DNA of 31,295 bases from Flavobacterium sp. UBA4098 (GTDB lineage: Bacteria; Bacteroidota; Bacteroidia; Flavobacteriales; Flavobacteriaceae): NCBI GenBank assembly GCA_002382495.1, contig DFXW01000002.1:143352-174646 (forward strand), in the 5' to 3' direction. The notes under the pieces are model-generated. The model had not been told where the DNA came from. It saw only the letters and a program-made list of their open reading frames with translations, and searched no databases. Below are positions 15,422-23,191 of the stretch, one piece after another. Numbering within the stretch: position 1 is the stretch's first letter; the number at the start of each line of letters is the position of its first letter. A program made the translations under genes and the position numbers.

Positions 15422-16402
15422 ATGAGAAAGTTACTTTCATTACTATTGGTACTGTTTTGTGGTACTGTTTTTTCACAGTGTATTGAGGGTGATTGCGAAA
15501 ATGGTGAAGGAACCTATGTTTATATTGATAAAACTAAAATTGTTGGTTTTTGGAAGAATAGTAAGCCCAACGGAAAATGTCAGGTTTTTTATGCAGATGG
15601 TGGGAGCTATACGGGAGAATTACTTGAAGGAAAATGGAGTGGTTTAGGAAAATTTATTAGTAATGAAAATGTCATTATTGAAGGGAACTTTACCGATGGT
15701 AATTTAAATGGAAAAGGAAAACAAGTACATCCAGATGGATATGCTGTTGAAGGCGATTTTGTGAATGATACCTTAACTGGAAATGGATCTATTAAATATA
15801 GTAACGGAACTGTATACAAAGGAGAAATTGTAAATTTTAAAAGACATGGTAAAGGAGTATATCAAGAATTAAACGGAGATACTTTTGAGGGTAGTTTTAA
15901 AGACAATAAAATTCATGGTCAAGGAATTTGGAAATACGCCAAAGGAGGTACTTTGGTAGGAACTTGGCTGGATGGTAAATATATTTCGGGGCCTAATTTA
16001 AAAGCAAATGATCCTAATATATTGAATTTGGAATTTACTTCAGGAGGTATTTTTGAAGTGAATGTTACTTTTAATAAGGTCTTAAAAATTGATATGATTC
16101 TTGATACAGGTGCTGCCGAGGTATATTTAACTCCTGATATTGTCTTGACTTTGTTTAAAGCCAAAACAATTAGCGAAGACGATATTTTAGAAGGAGGTTA
16201 CTTTATGGATGCCAGTGGTAATGTGAATAAAAGTGTCCGGTTCAATATGAAAGAAATTAAAATTGGCAATAAAATTCTAGAAAATGTTAGTTGTGGTATA
16301 AATACCAAAGTTGATGGAGTTAATTTATTTGGATTAAGTGCTTTAAAAAAATTAAATAGTATGACTATTGATTTTTCCAAAAATACTTTAGAAGTTGAAT
16401 AA
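15422..16402 (+). CDS. Secreted MORN-repeat protein fused to a retropepsin-like aspartic protease domain
   Basis: The 326-residue precursor starts at ATG 15422 (an upstream TTG at 15395 is rejected) with a signal peptide MRKLLSLLLVLFCGTVFSQ. Residues about 25-195 are tandem MORN-type units with the pattern Y/F-x-G-x-F/W-x-x-G-x-x-x-G-x-G (for example GDFVNDTLTGNGSIKY, GEIVNFKRHGKGVY, GSFKDNKIHGQGIW). Residues about 205-326 are a clan-AA retropepsin-like domain with the catalytic motif LDTGAAEVYL (Asp228-Thr-Gly) and the family's distal NLFGLSALKKLNSMTIDF. MORN units are normally a contact or membrane-associated module; here they precede a single-lobe protease that must dimerise. It has its own likely promoter. 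Substrate unknown; possibly outer-membrane or periplasmic processing. Confidence 0.85.
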   Translation: MRKLLSLLLVLFCGTVFSQCIEGDCENGEGTYVYIDKTKIVGFWKNSKPNGKCQVFYADGGSYTGELLEGKWSGLGKFISNENVIIEGNFTDGNLNGKGKQVHPDGYAVEGDFVNDTLTGNGSIKYSNGTVYKGEIVNFKRHGKGVYQELNGDTFEGSFKDNKIHGQGIWKYAKGGTLVGTWLDGKYISGPNLKANDPNILNLEFTSGGIFEVNVTFNKVLKIDMILDTGAAEVYLTPDIVLTLFKAKTISEDDILEGGYFMDASGNVNKSVRFNMKEIKIGNKILENVSCGINTKVDGVNLFGLSALKKLNSMTIDFSKNTLEVE

Positions 16403-16438
16403 CAATTATTCTTTAATTACATTTTTAACTGCATCTAA

Positions 16439-17488
16439 ATGATTGATTATTTAATTGTGGGTTGTGGATTAGCAGGGATTTCTTTTGCCGAACAAGCCTT
16501 GCAGCACAACAAAACGATACTGGTGCTAGATAACGATTCGCAAAGCTCTTCAAAAATAGCTGGCGGTTTGTACAATCCAGTCATTTTAAAGCGATTTAGT
16601 GAGGTTTGGGAAGCGCAATCACAATTGGTTACTATGAATGCTTTTTATGCACAATTAAAGCCTAGAATCGATCAACAATTTGATTATAAAATGCCAATAC
16701 TCAGAAAGTTCTTTTCTGTGGAAGAACAGAACAATTGGTTTGCCGCTTCTGATAAACCCAACTTAGGTCCGTTTTTGTCTACCGAATTACATTTCAAAGA
16801 ATACAAAGGTATTTCAGCTCCTTTTGGATATGGAGAAGTACTGCATTCGGGTTATGTCGATACGGCTTCTTTGTTGTCAGCTTACCGAGATTATTTGACT
16901 AACAACAGCTGGTTTCGCCATGAAACATTTGATTATTCAAAAGTAGTTGTTGAGGGAGATTTTGTACAGTATAAAGAAATACAAGCAAAGCATATCATTT
17001 TTGCAGAAGGTTTCGGTTTGCATGCCAATCCGTATTTTAATCATTTGCCATTAGACGGTACCAAAGGCGAGTTATTTATTATTAAAGCGCCTGACTTAGA
17101 CTTAGATTTAATAGTGAACACCAGCGTCTTTATTTTACCTTTAGGGAATGATCTATTCAAAGTAGGAGCAACCTACAACTGGAAAGATAAAACAGATCTA
17201 CCTACCGAGGAAGGAAAAACTGAATTAATTGAACGAATTCAAGAAATAATTGGTTGCGATTTTGAAATTGTACAACACTTTGCCGGTGTGCGACCAACCG
17301 TTCGGGACCGAAGACCTTTGTTGGGAACTCATCCTGAACTGCATAGAATTCATGTTTTGAATGGTCTCGGAACCAGAGGAGTAATGCTTGGACCTGCCAT
17401 GGCTAAAGCATTATACAATGCTATTGAAAACCAAATTCCGTTGGTTAAGGAAATTGACATTCAGCGATTTTCCAATAAAAAGAAGTAA
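16439..17488 (+). CDS. FAD-dependent oxidoreductase, DAO (glycine/D-amino-acid oxidase) family
   Basis: The 349-residue protein begins with a Rossmann FAD-binding motif (YLIVGCGLAG, Gly8-x-Gly10-x-x-Gly13), followed by an acidic strand end (VLDND) and AGGLYNPVILKRF. It ends with the DAO-family flavin-binding region GVRPTVRDRRPLLG and HVLNGLGTRGVMLGP. No signal peptide. Family members oxidise amines or amino acids; the substrate cannot be read from sequence, and a relation to the C-terminal oxidase half of MnmC is possible. It starts 36 bases after the MORN-retropepsin gene, with no terminator between them, and its stop lies 5 bases from the convergent DUF983 gene. Confidence 0.85.
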   Translation: MIDYLIVGCGLAGISFAEQALQHNKTILVLDNDSQSSSKIAGGLYNPVILKRFSEVWEAQSQLVTMNAFYAQLKPRIDQQFDYKMPILRKFFSVEEQNNWFAASDKPNLGPFLSTELHFKEYKGISAPFGYGEVLHSGYVDTASLLSAYRDYLTNNSWFRHETFDYSKVVVEGDFVQYKEIQAKHIIFAEGFGLHANPYFNHLPLDGTKGELFIIKAPDLDLDLIVNTSVFILPLGNDLFKVGATYNWKDKTDLPTEEGKTELIERIQEIIGCDFEIVQHFAGVRPTVRDRRPLLGTHPELHRIHVLNGLGTRGVMLGPAMAKALYNAIENQIPLVKEIDIQRFSNKKK

Positions 17489-17493
17489 TTGAT

Positions 17494-17877
17494 TTATTTT
17501 TTAGATGCGTCTGGATCGTAGGAAATAAACATATTGATATAAATATTTCTTGCCCAACGTACTACAAATGGAAAGGCCAATATTACCATTCCAATAATCG
17601 CTATAAAACTTTGTACCAAGTCCAAACTTAAAAATACGTTGGCGATAATAAATGCTGCTACACCCACCGCAACATTTAATCCATAACTCACATACATAGC
17701 ACCATAAAAAAAGGAAGGTTCAATTTGATATTTTAAACCGCAATGGCTGCAATTTTCATTCATTTTGAGCACTTTTCCAAGATGTAGTGGATTTTTATCC
17801 ACATACATGCTTTCATTTTGACATTTAGGACAACTTCCTGTTAAAATACTATTTAGTTTGGATCCTTTTTTTAACAT
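17494..17877 (-). CDS. DUF983 family protein (zinc-ribbon-like, two transmembrane helices)
   Basis: A 127-residue protein from ATG 17877 (a TTG two codons earlier, at 17883, is rejected). Two CxxC pairs (Cys16/Cys19 in CPKC and Cys43/Cys46 in CSHC) form a likely zinc ribbon, followed by two membrane helices (about 60-82, VSYGLNVAVGVAAFIIANVF, and 87-107, VQSFIAIIGMVILAFPFVVRW). This is the DUF983 layout. Function unknown. A TACCTTTG promoter element lies about 17 bases upstream. Its 3' end is almost contiguous with the convergent FAD oxidoreductase. Confidence 0.85.
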   Translation of the reverse strand: MLKKGSKLNSILTGSCPKCQNESMYVDKNPLHLGKVLKMNENCSHCGLKYQIEPSFFYGAMYVSYGLNVAVGVAAFIIANVFLSLDLVQSFIAIIGMVILAFPFVVRWARNIYINMFISYDPDASKK

Positions 17878-17893
17878 TTGCAAAAATTTTTAA

Positions 17894-17901
17894 CAAAGGT
17901 A
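17894..17901 (-). promoter_or_regulatory. -7 promoter element for the DUF983 gene
   Basis: On the minus strand TACCTTTG matches TAnnTTTG exactly. The predicted start is about 10 bases before the ATG. No correctly spaced -33 TTG is seen. Confidence 0.5.
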
Positions 17902-17915
17902 CATTAATTTAAAAG

Positions 17916-17923
17916 TACCATTG
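17916..17923 (+). promoter_or_regulatory. Near-consensus -7 element for the ABC-F gene
   Basis: TACCATTG matches TAnnTTTG at 7 of 8 positions and sits 18 bases before the ABC-F ATG. It shares an inverted GGTAC/GTACC (17898-17902 and 17915-17919) with the opposite DUF983 promoter. Confidence 0.3.
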
Positions 17924-17941
17924 TAACATTAGTCACAAACT

Positions 17942-19852
17942 ATGCTTAATATCCACAATTTGTCCGTTTCATTCGGAGGTTCTTATTTATTTGAAGAAGT
18001 TACTTTTCGCCTTGGCGCCGGAGACCGAGTAGGTCTTGTAGGTAAAAATGGGGCTGGTAAATCGACCATGCTTAAAATCTTAGCGCGCGATTTTGCACCA
18101 GATTCAGGAAGTATCGCTCAAGAGAAAGAAATCAAGATGGGTTTTCTTCGTCAAGACATCGATTTTGAACAAGGAAGAACGGTTTTGGAAGAGGCTTATG
18201 AAGCGTTTACTGAAATTAAAATTGTCGAAAAAAAGTTGGAAGAAATCAATCACCAATTGGTTACAAGAACCGACTATGAAAGTGAAGAATATTCCCAAAT
18301 TATTAATGATTTATCCGATTACACCCACCGATTTGAATTATTAGGCGGCTACAATTATGTAGGTGATACCGAAAAAATTCTATTGGGATTAGGATTTAAA
18401 AGAGAGGTTTTCAATAATCAAACGGAGACGTTTTCTGGAGGATGGAGAATGCGTATTGAATTGGCTAAATTATTATTGCAATCCAATGATATTTTGTTGC
18501 TAGATGAGCCCACGAATCACTTGGATATTGAGAGTATTATTTGGCTAGAAGGATTTTTACGTAATTTTCCGGGGGTGGTGGTGATTGTTTCGCACGATAA
18601 AATGTTTTTGGACAATGTTACTAATAGAACGATTGAAATTTCACTTGGGAAAGCCTATGATTTCAATAAACCCTATTCGCAATATTTAGAATTGCGTCAT
18701 GAAATTCGCGAAAAGCAATTGGCTACCCAAAAAAATCAAGCTAAGAAAATTGAAGAAACCGAAAAGCTAATTGAGAAATTCCGTGCCAAAGCCTCCAAAG
18801 CTTCGATGGCACAATCCTTAATCAAAAAATTAGATAAAGTAGAGCGAATTGAAGTCGACGAAGACGACAATTCGGTCATGAATATTTCGTTTCCGGTATC
18901 TAAAGAACCGGGTAGAGTAGTAGTAGAGGCAGAAAATGTGACTAAAAGCTACGGCGATAAAACAATTTTAAAAGACATTAATTTATTGGTAGAACGCGGA
19001 AGTAAAATTGCTTTTGTGGGTCAAAACGGACAAGGGAAGTCGACTTTTATCAAGGCGATTGTAAACGAATTTGAATACGAAGGCACCATTAAATTAGGTC
19101 ATAATGTACAGTTGGGATATTTTGCTCAAAACCAAGCGGAATATTTGGATGGCGAAATTACCTTGTTGCAAACTATGGAAGATGCGGCAATGGATACGAA
19201 TCGTTCTAAAGTGCGTGATATGTTGGGTTCTTTCTTGTTTCGTGGCGATGATGTTGAGAAGAAGGTAAAAGTGCTTTCTGGAGGCGAAAGAAACCGTTTG
19301 GCCTTGTGTAAATTGTTGTTGCAACCTATCAATGTGTTGTTGATGGATGAGCCAACGAACCACTTGGATATCAAGTCGAAAAATGTTTTGAAAGCGGCTT
19401 TGCAAAAATTTGGAGGAACATTGTTATTAGTTTCTCACGACAGGGATTTCTTGCAAGGCATGTCCAATATTGTGTACGAATTCAAAGACCAAAAAATCAA
19501 AGAATATTTGGGAGATATCAACTATTTCTTAGAACAACGCAACTTGGAAAACATGCGTGAAGTCGAGAAAAAAGACATTGCCAAAAAAGAAGCACCAAAA
19601 GAAAACAAAAAAGTATCCTACGAAGATCAGAAAAAAGGGAAGTCACTACAGAATAAGTTAAGCAAGATTGAAAGTCAAATCCAACAATTGGAAAAAGACA
19701 TCCAACACGATGATAAAATGCTAGCGTCAAATTACGACAAACATATTGAAGACGCTTCGTTCTTTACTGCATATAATAAAAAGAAAGCCGACTTGGACCA
19801 ATTACTTTTCGACTGGGAAATTGTTCAGGAAGAGATAGATAATTTGGATTAG
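17942..19852 (+). CDS. ABC-F family ATPase (Uup/EttA-like)
   Basis: Soluble protein with two ABC ATPase domains and no membrane domain; the family acts on ribosomes. In 636 residues: first Walker A GKNGAGKST (34-42), signature FSGGWRMR, Walker B LLLDEPTNHLD; a linker with coiled-coil charge pattern (about 245-300); second Walker A GQNGQGKST (360-368), signature LSGGERNR, Walker B LLMDEPTNHLD. A C-terminal basic/acidic coiled coil (about 540-636, KKVSYEDQKKGKSLQ onwards) fits the Uup/YdiF type. Whether it is a translation factor or a resistance-type ABC-F cannot be told. ATG start at 17942. Its stop lies 4 bases from the convergent GNAT-like gene with no terminator between. Confidence 0.93.
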   Translation: MLNIHNLSVSFGGSYLFEEVTFRLGAGDRVGLVGKNGAGKSTMLKILARDFAPDSGSIAQEKEIKMGFLRQDIDFEQGRTVLEEAYEAFTEIKIVEKKLEEINHQLVTRTDYESEEYSQIINDLSDYTHRFELLGGYNYVGDTEKILLGLGFKREVFNNQTETFSGGWRMRIELAKLLLQSNDILLLDEPTNHLDIESIIWLEGFLRNFPGVVVIVSHDKMFLDNVTNRTIEISLGKAYDFNKPYSQYLELRHEIREKQLATQKNQAKKIEETEKLIEKFRAKASKASMAQSLIKKLDKVERIEVDEDDNSVMNISFPVSKEPGRVVVEAENVTKSYGDKTILKDINLLVERGSKIAFVGQNGQGKSTFIKAIVNEFEYEGTIKLGHNVQLGYFAQNQAEYLDGEITLLQTMEDAAMDTNRSKVRDMLGSFLFRGDDVEKKVKVLSGGERNRLALCKLLLQPINVLLMDEPTNHLDIKSKNVLKAALQKFGGTLLLVSHDRDFLQGMSNIVYEFKDQKIKEYLGDINYFLEQRNLENMREVEKKDIAKKEAPKENKKVSYEDQKKGKSLQNKLSKIESQIQQLEKDIQHDDKMLASNYDKHIEDASFFTAYNKKKADLDQLLFDWEIVQEEIDNLD

Positions 19853-19856
19853 ATAA

Positions 19857-21008
19857 TTAATCCTGAAACGGATGACGCTCGGTCCAAATGGTTTGGGGTT
19901 CTAAATAGTGAAAAAAGAAATTCAGGCGACTATTGATAAAGGTATTGTCATGACGCATCATGCCGAACATTTTTAAAGGTGTTGCGCCTACAGAACTTTT
20001 TATTTCAAGGGCAGTTCGAGCAAATATAATGGTTTCGAATTGTTCTTTGATGGCATAGCCAATCATGTCATACAACATGTTCAAATACAACATTTTTTCT
20101 CTTTGAATGCTGTCATCATACCCTAAAAAGTAGGTATCTAAATCGCTTCCGTTTTTAATTAAGGTATTGAAACCTATTAACTTATCATTCTCAAAATAAC
20201 CATAGAATAAAAAATTCTCTTGCAATTGTGCTTTAAAAACAGCAAAGTGGTTTTTGGGCAAAAAGAACGTATTGAAAGGGGCGCTTTTGGCTACATGGAA
20301 ATACAAATCGTAGATCACTTCTTCCTGTGCTATAATTTCGTCCAAAGACAATTGTTTTTTAACTAATCCTGTTGCCTTTTTTCGCGCGCGCTTGTATTGA
20401 TCTCGGTATTTTTTGGACAAGGCAGCCACATAATCTTCTTCGGTTTTCCAATTGTCTCTGACTTTAAAAATCATGTTGGGTTGGGTCGAAAAACGCAAAT
20501 AGGGATCGAATTCGGGTATTTCGAATCGGCTTAATTCCGGTTCGCAAAAATCTTTCAACCCACAAATATGTACTTTCTTGCCTTTGTTTTTGAAAATATC
20601 TTTAAGTGCCAGAACGGCTTTTTTAAGTGTTTTTAAAACTTCGGTTTGATTTGATTTTTCTGAAATCACAAAAGCATTTTGACCGGTTAAGGTATTGTTG
20701 CCAATCAAAAGTATGTGGGAACAAAAATTTTTGAACACTACATTCCTAATGGAGGATTTGATACATTGATCGCGTTCCCCAAAAGATTCCAATTGGTTCA
20801 AATCTACAAATTGAGATAGTGCGATACCAACCAATGTTTCGTTCTCGAATAGCCCTATAAAATGGCAACTCATATTTTGAGGAGCTGATTTTTCTAGAAT
20901 AGCTAAATACTCTTTGGATAAGAATATGGTAGAAACGGTCAATTCGTTCCATTTTTCAGGAAGTTGAGAAGCCGAGGAATAGATTTGATACGAATAATTG
21001 GTGTTCAA
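19857..21008 (-). CDS. GNAT/FemAB-like acyltransferase-fold protein, TTG start
   Basis: A 383-residue protein. The first plausible start is TTG at 21008 (MNTNYSYQIYSSASQLPEKWNEL); no in-frame ATG exists between the upstream stop at about 21048 and residue 46. A TATTTTTG element ends about 20 bases upstream, which supports this start. The N-terminal part resembles a degenerate GNAT lobe (FIGLFENETLVGIALSQF), and the C-terminal half has a second acetyltransferase-like segment (FLFYGYFENDKLIGFNTLI, then YLNMLYDMIGYAIKEQFETIIFARTALEIKSSVGA). Many flavobacteria carry a related protein annotated as a GNAT or peptidoglycan-bridge enzyme. Acceptor unknown. Confidence 0.7.
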   Translation of the reverse strand: MNTNYSYQIYSSASQLPEKWNELTVSTIFLSKEYLAILEKSAPQNMSCHFIGLFENETLVGIALSQFVDLNQLESFGERDQCIKSSIRNVVFKNFCSHILLIGNNTLTGQNAFVISEKSNQTEVLKTLKKAVLALKDIFKNKGKKVHICGLKDFCEPELSRFEIPEFDPYLRFSTQPNMIFKVRDNWKTEEDYVAALSKKYRDQYKRARKKATGLVKKQLSLDEIIAQEEVIYDLYFHVAKSAPFNTFFLPKNHFAVFKAQLQENFLFYGYFENDKLIGFNTLIKNGSDLDTYFLGYDDSIQREKMLYLNMLYDMIGYAIKEQFETIIFARTALEIKSSVGATPLKMFGMMRHDNTFINSRLNFFFHYLEPQTIWTERHPFQD

Positions 21009-21028
21009 ATTGAAACGGGATATTTTGC

Positions 21029-21036
21029 CAAAAATA
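21029..21036 (-). promoter_or_regulatory. -7 promoter element for the GNAT-like gene
   Basis: On the minus strand TATTTTTG matches TAnnTTTG exactly. It predicts transcription from about 21022 and a leader near 14 bases to the TTG start. A -33 TTG is not visible. Confidence 0.45.
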
Positions 21037-21091
21037 CTAATTAAGAACTAATATGTGTCAGTTTTAAAAACTTCTTTTTAGAATATAAACG

Positions 21092-21111
21092 GATATAAGC
21101 GTACTTATATC
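21092..21111. repeat. Operator-like inverted repeat upstream of the small membrane-protein genes
   Basis: Perfect 8-bp arms GATATAAG-CGTA-CTTATATC with a 4-base spacer, 70 bases before the start of the lmo0937-like gene and about 84 bases before the GNAT-like start. It has the size of a dimeric repressor site. A near-consensus -7 (TACTTTTC, 21143-21150) with TTG at 21116-21118 follows, so the repeat would sit just upstream of that promoter. Confidence 0.45.
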
Positions 21112-21180
21112 GAGTTTGCTTTTTAGGTCTGCAACATTCCTTTACTTTTCCTTTTCACAAGCAACTTAAACTGAAATAAT

Positions 21181-21333
21181 ATGGGAAATATTTTATATTC
21201 ACTAGCACTTGTATTGCTAGTATTTTGGGCGATAGGTTTTTTTGCCTATGGAGTTGGAGGATTGATTCATGCCTTATTGGTCATTGCTATAATTGCGATT
21301 CTATTACGTTTAATACAAGGAAAAAAAGTTTAA
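21181..21333 (+). CDS. Small lmo0937-like membrane protein
   Basis: A 50-residue product with start ATG 21181 and stop TAA 21331. It is almost entirely hydrophobic: two closely spaced helices (about 4-23, LYSLALVLLVFWAIGFFAYG, and 25-44, GGLIHALLVIAIIAILLRLI) joined by YGVGG, then a short basic tail QGKKV. This matches the lmo0937-family pattern, common in bacterial stress regulons. It is 25 bases upstream of the YtxH-like gene and surely cotranscribed. Function unknown. Confidence 0.8.
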   Translation: MGNILYSLALVLLVFWAIGFFAYGVGGLIHALLVIAIIAILLRLIQGKKV

Positions 21334-21358
21334 TATTTTAACAAATAAAAATCAAATC

Positions 21359-21589
21359 ATGGAATCAAGTAAAGTAGTAGTTGGGGTTTTAGCAGGAGTA
21401 GCCATTGGCGCTTTAGTAGGAGTTTTGTTTGCACCTGCCAAAGGATCTAAAACTAGAAAAAGAGTAATGCACAAAGCCAATGCTTACAAAGAGGAATTGC
21501 AATCCAAAATTGAGGACTTAGTTGATGGTGTTTCAGAACAGTACGATTCGTTATTAGCTGATGCTTATGATGCTAATTCTAGTCTTTAA
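21359..21589 (+). CDS. YtxH-domain protein
   Basis: A 76-residue protein with the YtxH layout: one glycine/alanine-rich membrane helix (about 6-26, VVVGVLAGVAIGALVGVLFAP), the APAKGSKTRKR turn, then an amphipathic helical tail (about 35-60). Homologues are induced by general stress, and the protein often lies with small membrane proteins like the one upstream. Its exact role is not known. It ends before the convergent terminator at 21649-21682. Confidence 0.85.
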   Translation: MESSKVVVGVLAGVAIGALVGVLFAPAKGSKTRKRVMHKANAYKEELQSKIEDLVDGVSEQYDSLLADAYDANSSL

Positions 21590-21648
21590 TTTTGTCTAAT
21601 ACTTTTTAGGATACTATTGGTTTAGATTTCCTAATTTGCATTGGATAC

Positions 21649-21682
21649 AAAAAAACCTCAAGAATATTCTTGAGGTTTTTTT
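21649..21682. terminator. Perfect bidirectional terminator between ytxH-like and AAA+ genes
   Basis: A 34-bp perfect palindrome: A-run, CCTCAAGAATATTCTTGAGG core, T-run. It serves the plus-strand YtxH-like gene (stop 21589) and the minus-strand AAA+ gene (stop 21706) at once. Confidence 0.88.
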
Positions 21683-21705
21683 ATTATAGCCAATCAATGG
21701 CTATT

Positions 21706-23175
21706 TTAGCTTTTCAATTTATTGATGTAATTGCTGTACAAGTCTTTAATTTGGTAGCCTTTTTCGAATCGGTCTTTGCTCAATTTATCGTATTCAACCA
21801 ATCCCCATAAAATGAACTCTTTTAAGAAGTAGCGGTCTTCCAATGGGAAATCAGCTTGGTATTTTTCGATTAAATCATTCAAAGGTAGAATGGCGTCTAA
21901 GGTATTTCGATATTCTTCATCTGTGGCATTGTCTAACAACTCGAAACCTGTTTCAGCAAAAAACCATTCTAATAGTTGGGCATACGGACTTGCTTCCACA
22001 TCGCGTTCTAATTTTTCTATTTTTGGAAAATAAGCTGGAAAGAAGGTGTGAATGGCATCGCCAATAAGGTGTTGTGCGACAGCAGCGGCTCCTTCTTGTT
22101 CGCCTTCGTAAACTAATTCGACCTTACCAGTAATTGCTGGAATGATACCCATAAAATCGGATAAACGAACAGTAGTTGTTTCTGCTCCCGATTGTAATGC
22201 TCTGCGTTCAGCTGTACTTAATAATGTTTCATAGGCTGTAATACTTATACGGGCACTCACCCCACTTTTACTATCAATGTATTCACTTTCTCTCGCTTCA
22301 AAACTAATTTGCTCTAATAAATCTTTGGCTAAAGAAGGAACGTGAATCGTTTCAGATTGGTGGTGAAGTAATTTTGCTTCTTGTTGGGTTATTGTTCTCG
22401 CAATAGCTATGGTTTCTGGATAATGGGTAAGAATTTGGGAACCAATTCTGTCCTTCAAAGGGGTTACAATACTACCGCGATTGGTATAATCTTCAGGATT
22501 AGCCGTAAAAATAAATTGTAAGTCTAATGGCAATCTTAATTTGAACCCACGGATTTGAATGTCGCCTTCTTGTAAAATATTAAACAAGGCCACTTGAATG
22601 CGCGCTTGTAAATCAGGTAATTCATTGATCACAAAAATACAACGATTGGCTCTCGGTATCATTCCGAAATGAATCACACGATCGTCGGCATAAGACAATT
22701 TTAATGTAGCGGCTTTGATTGGATCAATGTCACCAATTAGATCGGCAACAGTTACATCTGGCGTGGCTAATTTTTCAAAAAATCGTTCCGAACGGTGCAA
22801 CCATTCAATTGGTGTCGCATCTCCTTTTTCGGCAATGAGATCTTTGGCAAAACGCGAAATCGGGTGTAAAGGATCGTCGTTAATTTCAGAACCTGATACT
22901 ACTGGAATGTATTCGTCTAGCAATTCAATCATTTTACGAGCCATACGTGTTTTGGCTTGACCACGAAGGCCTAATAAATTGATATTATGTCTCGACAAAA
23001 TAGCACGTTCCAATTCTGGAATTACCGTGTTTTCAAATCCGTGAACACCTTCAAAAGCTGCTTCACCTGCTTTAATTTTGTTGCGTAGGTTGTCTCGTAA
23101 TTCGTCTTTTATGTTTTTTGAAACGTAGTTGGTTTTTTTTAATTCGCCTAAGGTAGTGATGGTATCTAGTGTCAT
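21706..23175 (-). CDS. MoxR/ChlI-type AAA+ ATPase paired with a VWA protein
   Basis: A 489-residue ATPase. Walker A GLRGQAKT (69-76) and a Walker B-like CIFVINELPDLQ, in which the usual Asp is Asn184, followed by Glu185; the sensor 1 segment FIFTANPEDYTNRGSIVTPLKDRIGSQI follows. The middle (RANRCIF, LQARIQVALFNILQEGDI) matches ChlI-like ATPases, which assemble with VWA partners such as ChlD. No signal peptide. It lies 16 bases downstream of the VWA gene on the same strand, so the two form an ATPase/VWA pair of the MoxR-chaperone kind. The client is unknown. Start ATG 23175. Confidence 0.85.
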   Translation of the reverse strand: MTLDTITTLGELKKTNYVSKNIKDELRDNLRNKIKAGEAAFEGVHGFENTVIPELERAILSRHNINLLGLRGQAKTRMARKMIELLDEYIPVVSGSEINDDPLHPISRFAKDLIAEKGDATPIEWLHRSERFFEKLATPDVTVADLIGDIDPIKAATLKLSYADDRVIHFGMIPRANRCIFVINELPDLQARIQVALFNILQEGDIQIRGFKLRLPLDLQFIFTANPEDYTNRGSIVTPLKDRIGSQILTHYPETIAIARTITQQEAKLLHHQSETIHVPSLAKDLLEQISFEARESEYIDSKSGVSARISITAYETLLSTAERRALQSGAETTTVRLSDFMGIIPAITGKVELVYEGEQEGAAAVAQHLIGDAIHTFFPAYFPKIEKLERDVEASPYAQLLEWFFAETGFELLDNATDEEYRNTLDAILPLNDLIEKYQADFPLEDRYFLKEFILWGLVEYDKLSKDRFEKGYQIKDLYSNYINKLKS

Positions 23176-23191
23176 ATTTCAGTTTGAATGT

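Noticed and set aside
19094..19405. Minus-strand open frames of about 80-103 codons inside the ABC-F gene
   Set aside because: They oppose the conserved second ATPase domain and lack any known motif.
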